Under the pieces are notes generated by a model, which did no database searches, was not told the DNA's origin, and saw only the letters and a program-made list of their open reading frames with translations. From Stenotrophomonas maltophilia (lineage in GTDB: Bacteria; Pseudomonadota; Gammaproteobacteria; Xanthomonadales; Xanthomonadaceae), in the NCBI GenBank assembly GCA_002386405.1, contig DGIP01000105.1, forward strand, positions 1 to 11,132: a stretch of 11,132 nt of DNA, in the 5' to 3' direction. Positions 9,744 through 11,132 of this stretch are shown here, in pieces (the stretch's first letter is position 1; every line of letters starts with the position of its first letter). The position numbers and the translations under genes were made by a program.

Positions 9744-10130
9744 ATGCTCGACCATATCGGTATCCGCTGCAGCGATTTCGCGCGCAGCCTGGCGTTCTAC
9801 CAGCAGGCGCTGGCCCCGCTCGGCATCCGCGTTGTGATGGAAGTCAGCGCCGAACAGACCGGCGCGGACGCCCACGCCGGGTTCGGCCGCACCGGCAAGC
9901 CGGATTTCTGGATCGGCAGCACGCCTGGCGCCCATGGCGGCGTGCACGTGGCCTTCAGCGCCGGCAGCCGCGACGAGGTGGATGCGTTCCATCGCGCCGC
10001 GCTGGCCGCTGGCGGCCTCGACAATGGCGCACCGGGCATCCGCGAGCACTACCACCCCGACTACTACGGGGCGTTCGTGCTGGATCCGGATGGCAACAAT
10101 GTCGAAGCGGTCTGCCACCGTCCCGCCTGA
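9744..10130 (+). CDS. VOC-fold (glyoxalase/dioxygenase-like) protein
   Basis: This 128-residue single VOC domain starts MLDHIGIRCSDFARSLAFY, the usual first beta-alpha unit. The second half ends with HPDYYGAFVLDPDGNNVEAV. Candidate metal ligands are His4, His68 and Glu121, at positions typical of glyoxalase-like proteins. The frame opens upstream at 9714 inside liuC. The ATG at 9744 is preferred because GGGAGG (9733-9738) lies 5 nt before it and it begins exactly at the domain. It starts 11 bp after the liuC stop, so the two are cotranscribed. The substrate cannot be read from the sequence. A role with a leucine-pathway acyl-CoA or a reactive aldehyde is only inference from context. Confidence 0.88.
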   Translation: MLDHIGIRCSDFARSLAFYQQALAPLGIRVVMEVSAEQTGADAHAGFGRTGKPDFWIGSTPGAHGGVHVAFSAGSRDEVDAFHRAALAAGGLDNGAPGIREHYHPDYYGAFVLDPDGNNVEAVCHRPA

Positions 10131-10286
10131 CCGCGCGCTGGCCGCTTTGCCGCCCATCCCGCGTATCCCCCTTTCATGGCCCACAGGGAAACCTGGGTCG
10201 CTCCACTTCGCCAGGAACTTTCGTGACCCCATCCCCCACCCGTCCACTGCAGGCTGTGCGTCTTCCCTCCCATGGGGAGCATCGGC
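10131..10286 (+). other. Intergenic gap between VOC gene and HMG-CoA lyase
   Basis: These 156 bp hold no credible gene. I see a pyrimidine-rich tract and a modest hairpin with a GAAA loop at 10181-10197, with no U run after it. There is no convincing promoter. The gap is long for this otherwise tight group, so the lyase may have its own control. Confidence 0.5.
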
Positions 10287-11132
10287 ATGGATGATTTCGT
10301 ACGCATCGTCGAAGTCGGTCCGCGCGACGGACTGCAGAACGAAGCCCAGCCGGTGGCCACCGCCGACAAGATCGAGCTGATCCGCCAGCTCTCGCTGACC
10401 GGCCTGCGCACCATCGAAGCCACCAGTTTCGTCAGCCCGCGCTGGGTACCGCAGCTGGCCGATGCCGCCGACGTCTATGCCGGCATCGAACGCCGCCCGG
10501 GTATTGCCTACCCGGTGCTGGTGCCCAACGAGCAGGGCTACGACCGGGCCCGCGCGGTGGGCGTGGAGGAAGTGGCGGTGTTCACCGCCGCCTCGGAAAC
10601 GTTCAACCGTACCAACACCAATGCCGGCATCGATGAATCGCTGGCGCGGTTCGCACCGATCCTCGAGCGCGCCCGCGTCGACGGGGTGAAAGTGCGTGGC
10701 TATGTGTCCACCGTGCTCGGCTGCCCCTACCAGGGCGAAGTGGCCGTCAACGAGGTGGTGCGCGTCGCACGCGCGCTGCACGAGATGGGCTGTTACGAAA
10801 TCTCGCTGGGCGACACCATCGGCGTGGGCACCCCGCGCAAGGCCCGCGCCATGCTGCGCGCGGTGGCCAGCGAAGTGCCGATGCCCGCCCTTGCCGTGCA
10901 TTTCCACGATACCTACGGCCAGGCGCTGGCCAACATCGATGCCTGCCTGGACGAAGGCGTGCGCGTGGTCGATTCGGCCGTGTCCGGCGCTGGCGGTTGT
11001 CCGTATGCCAAGGGCGCCAGCGGCAACGTGGCCAGCGAAGACGTGGTGTACCTGCTGCATGGCATCGGCATGCGCACCGGCATCGACCTGCCGGCGCTGG
11101 CCGCCACCGGCCGCTGGCTGGCCGCGAGATCG
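10287..11132 (+). CDS. liuE: Hydroxymethylglutaryl-CoA lyase, partial (C-terminus beyond right edge)
   Basis: The enzyme, also named MvaB, splits HMG-CoA into acetyl-CoA and acetoacetate, the last step of leucine degradation. 282 residues of a TIM-barrel lyase are visible and no stop is reached. The family is about 300 long, so little is missing. EVGPRDGLQNE carries Arg13 and Asp14. HFHDTYGQALAN carries the metal ligands His205 and His207. GAGGCPYAKGASGN carries catalytic-loop Cys238 and Asn247, and Glu251 follows. All match human HMGCL (Arg41, Asp42, His233, His235, Cys266, Asn275, Glu279) with a constant offset of 28. The ATG at 10287 has GGGGAG at 10274-10279, 7 nt away. An in-frame ATG at 10272 lacks a ribosome site. 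Confidence 0.95.
   Translation, partial: MDDFVRIVEVGPRDGLQNEAQPVATADKIELIRQLSLTGLRTIEATSFVSPRWVPQLADAADVYAGIERRPGIAYPVLVPNEQGYDRARAVGVEEVAVFTAASETFNRTNTNAGIDESLARFAPILERARVDGVKVRGYVSTVLGCPYQGEVAVNEVVRVARALHEMGCYEISLGDTIGVGTPRKARAMLRAVASEVPMPALAVHFHDTYGQALANIDACLDEGVRVVDSAVSGAGGCPYAKGASGNVASEDVVYLLHGIGMRTGIDLPALAATGRWLAARS

Noticed and set aside
10181..10197. GAAA-loop hairpin before the HMG-CoA lyase as a terminator
   Set aside because: The stem has only six pairs with a bulge and no U run, so it could arise by chance in GC-rich DNA.
9384..11060. A 558-codon minus-strand frame opposite liuC, the VOC gene and liuE
   Set aside because: The three plus-strand genes carry conserved catalytic residues throughout, and the antisense frame has none.

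Overview
The window reads as ordinary chromosome from a GC-rich gammaproteobacterium of the Xanthomonadaceae. Stenotrophomonas is most likely, with Xanthomonas next. The support is the protein sequences and the gene order dapB-carA-carB-greA-rpfE. From memory, that order flanks the rpf (regulation of pathogenicity factors) cluster in Xanthomonas and Xylella. I ran no database search.

Layout, left to right. (1) Positions 1-6421 are all on the minus strand and are transcribed dapB, carA, carB, greA, rpfE. dapB makes tetrahydrodipicolinate for lysine and peptidoglycan. carA and carB form carbamoyl-phosphate synthetase for pyrimidines and arginine. greA is a transcript-cleavage factor for RNA polymerase. 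rpfE is cut off by the left edge. carB/greA overlap by 4 bp and greA/rpfE are 7 bp apart, so these behave as one operon. The 226-bp dapB-carA spacer holds a likely promoter, a hairpin followed by six U that looks like an attenuator, and a second strong hairpin just after dapB. (2) Positions 6465-8826, minus strand, are a compact ferrous-iron uptake operon: feoA, feoB and a small Cys-rich membrane protein. They overlap end to start. A good Fur-box match lies immediately upstream of feoA. (3) Positions 8944-11132, plus strand, are divergent: a LiuC-type enoyl-CoA hydratase, a small VOC-fold protein and an HMG-CoA lyase cut off by the right edge. Together they suggest the last steps of leucine/isovalerate degradation, from methylglutaconyl-CoA to HMG-CoA to acetyl-CoA plus acetoacetate. 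A perfect 16-bp palindrome sits at the putative start of this operon.

The window has no tRNA, rRNA, CRISPR array, insertion sequence, phage gene or recognisable intergenic repeat family, and no gene-free stretch over 300 bp. I see no clearly new biological system. The best leads are regulatory: the carA leader hairpin, the liuC operator palindrome, possible iron-dependent read-through from feo into dapB, and the Cys-rich FeoB partner.
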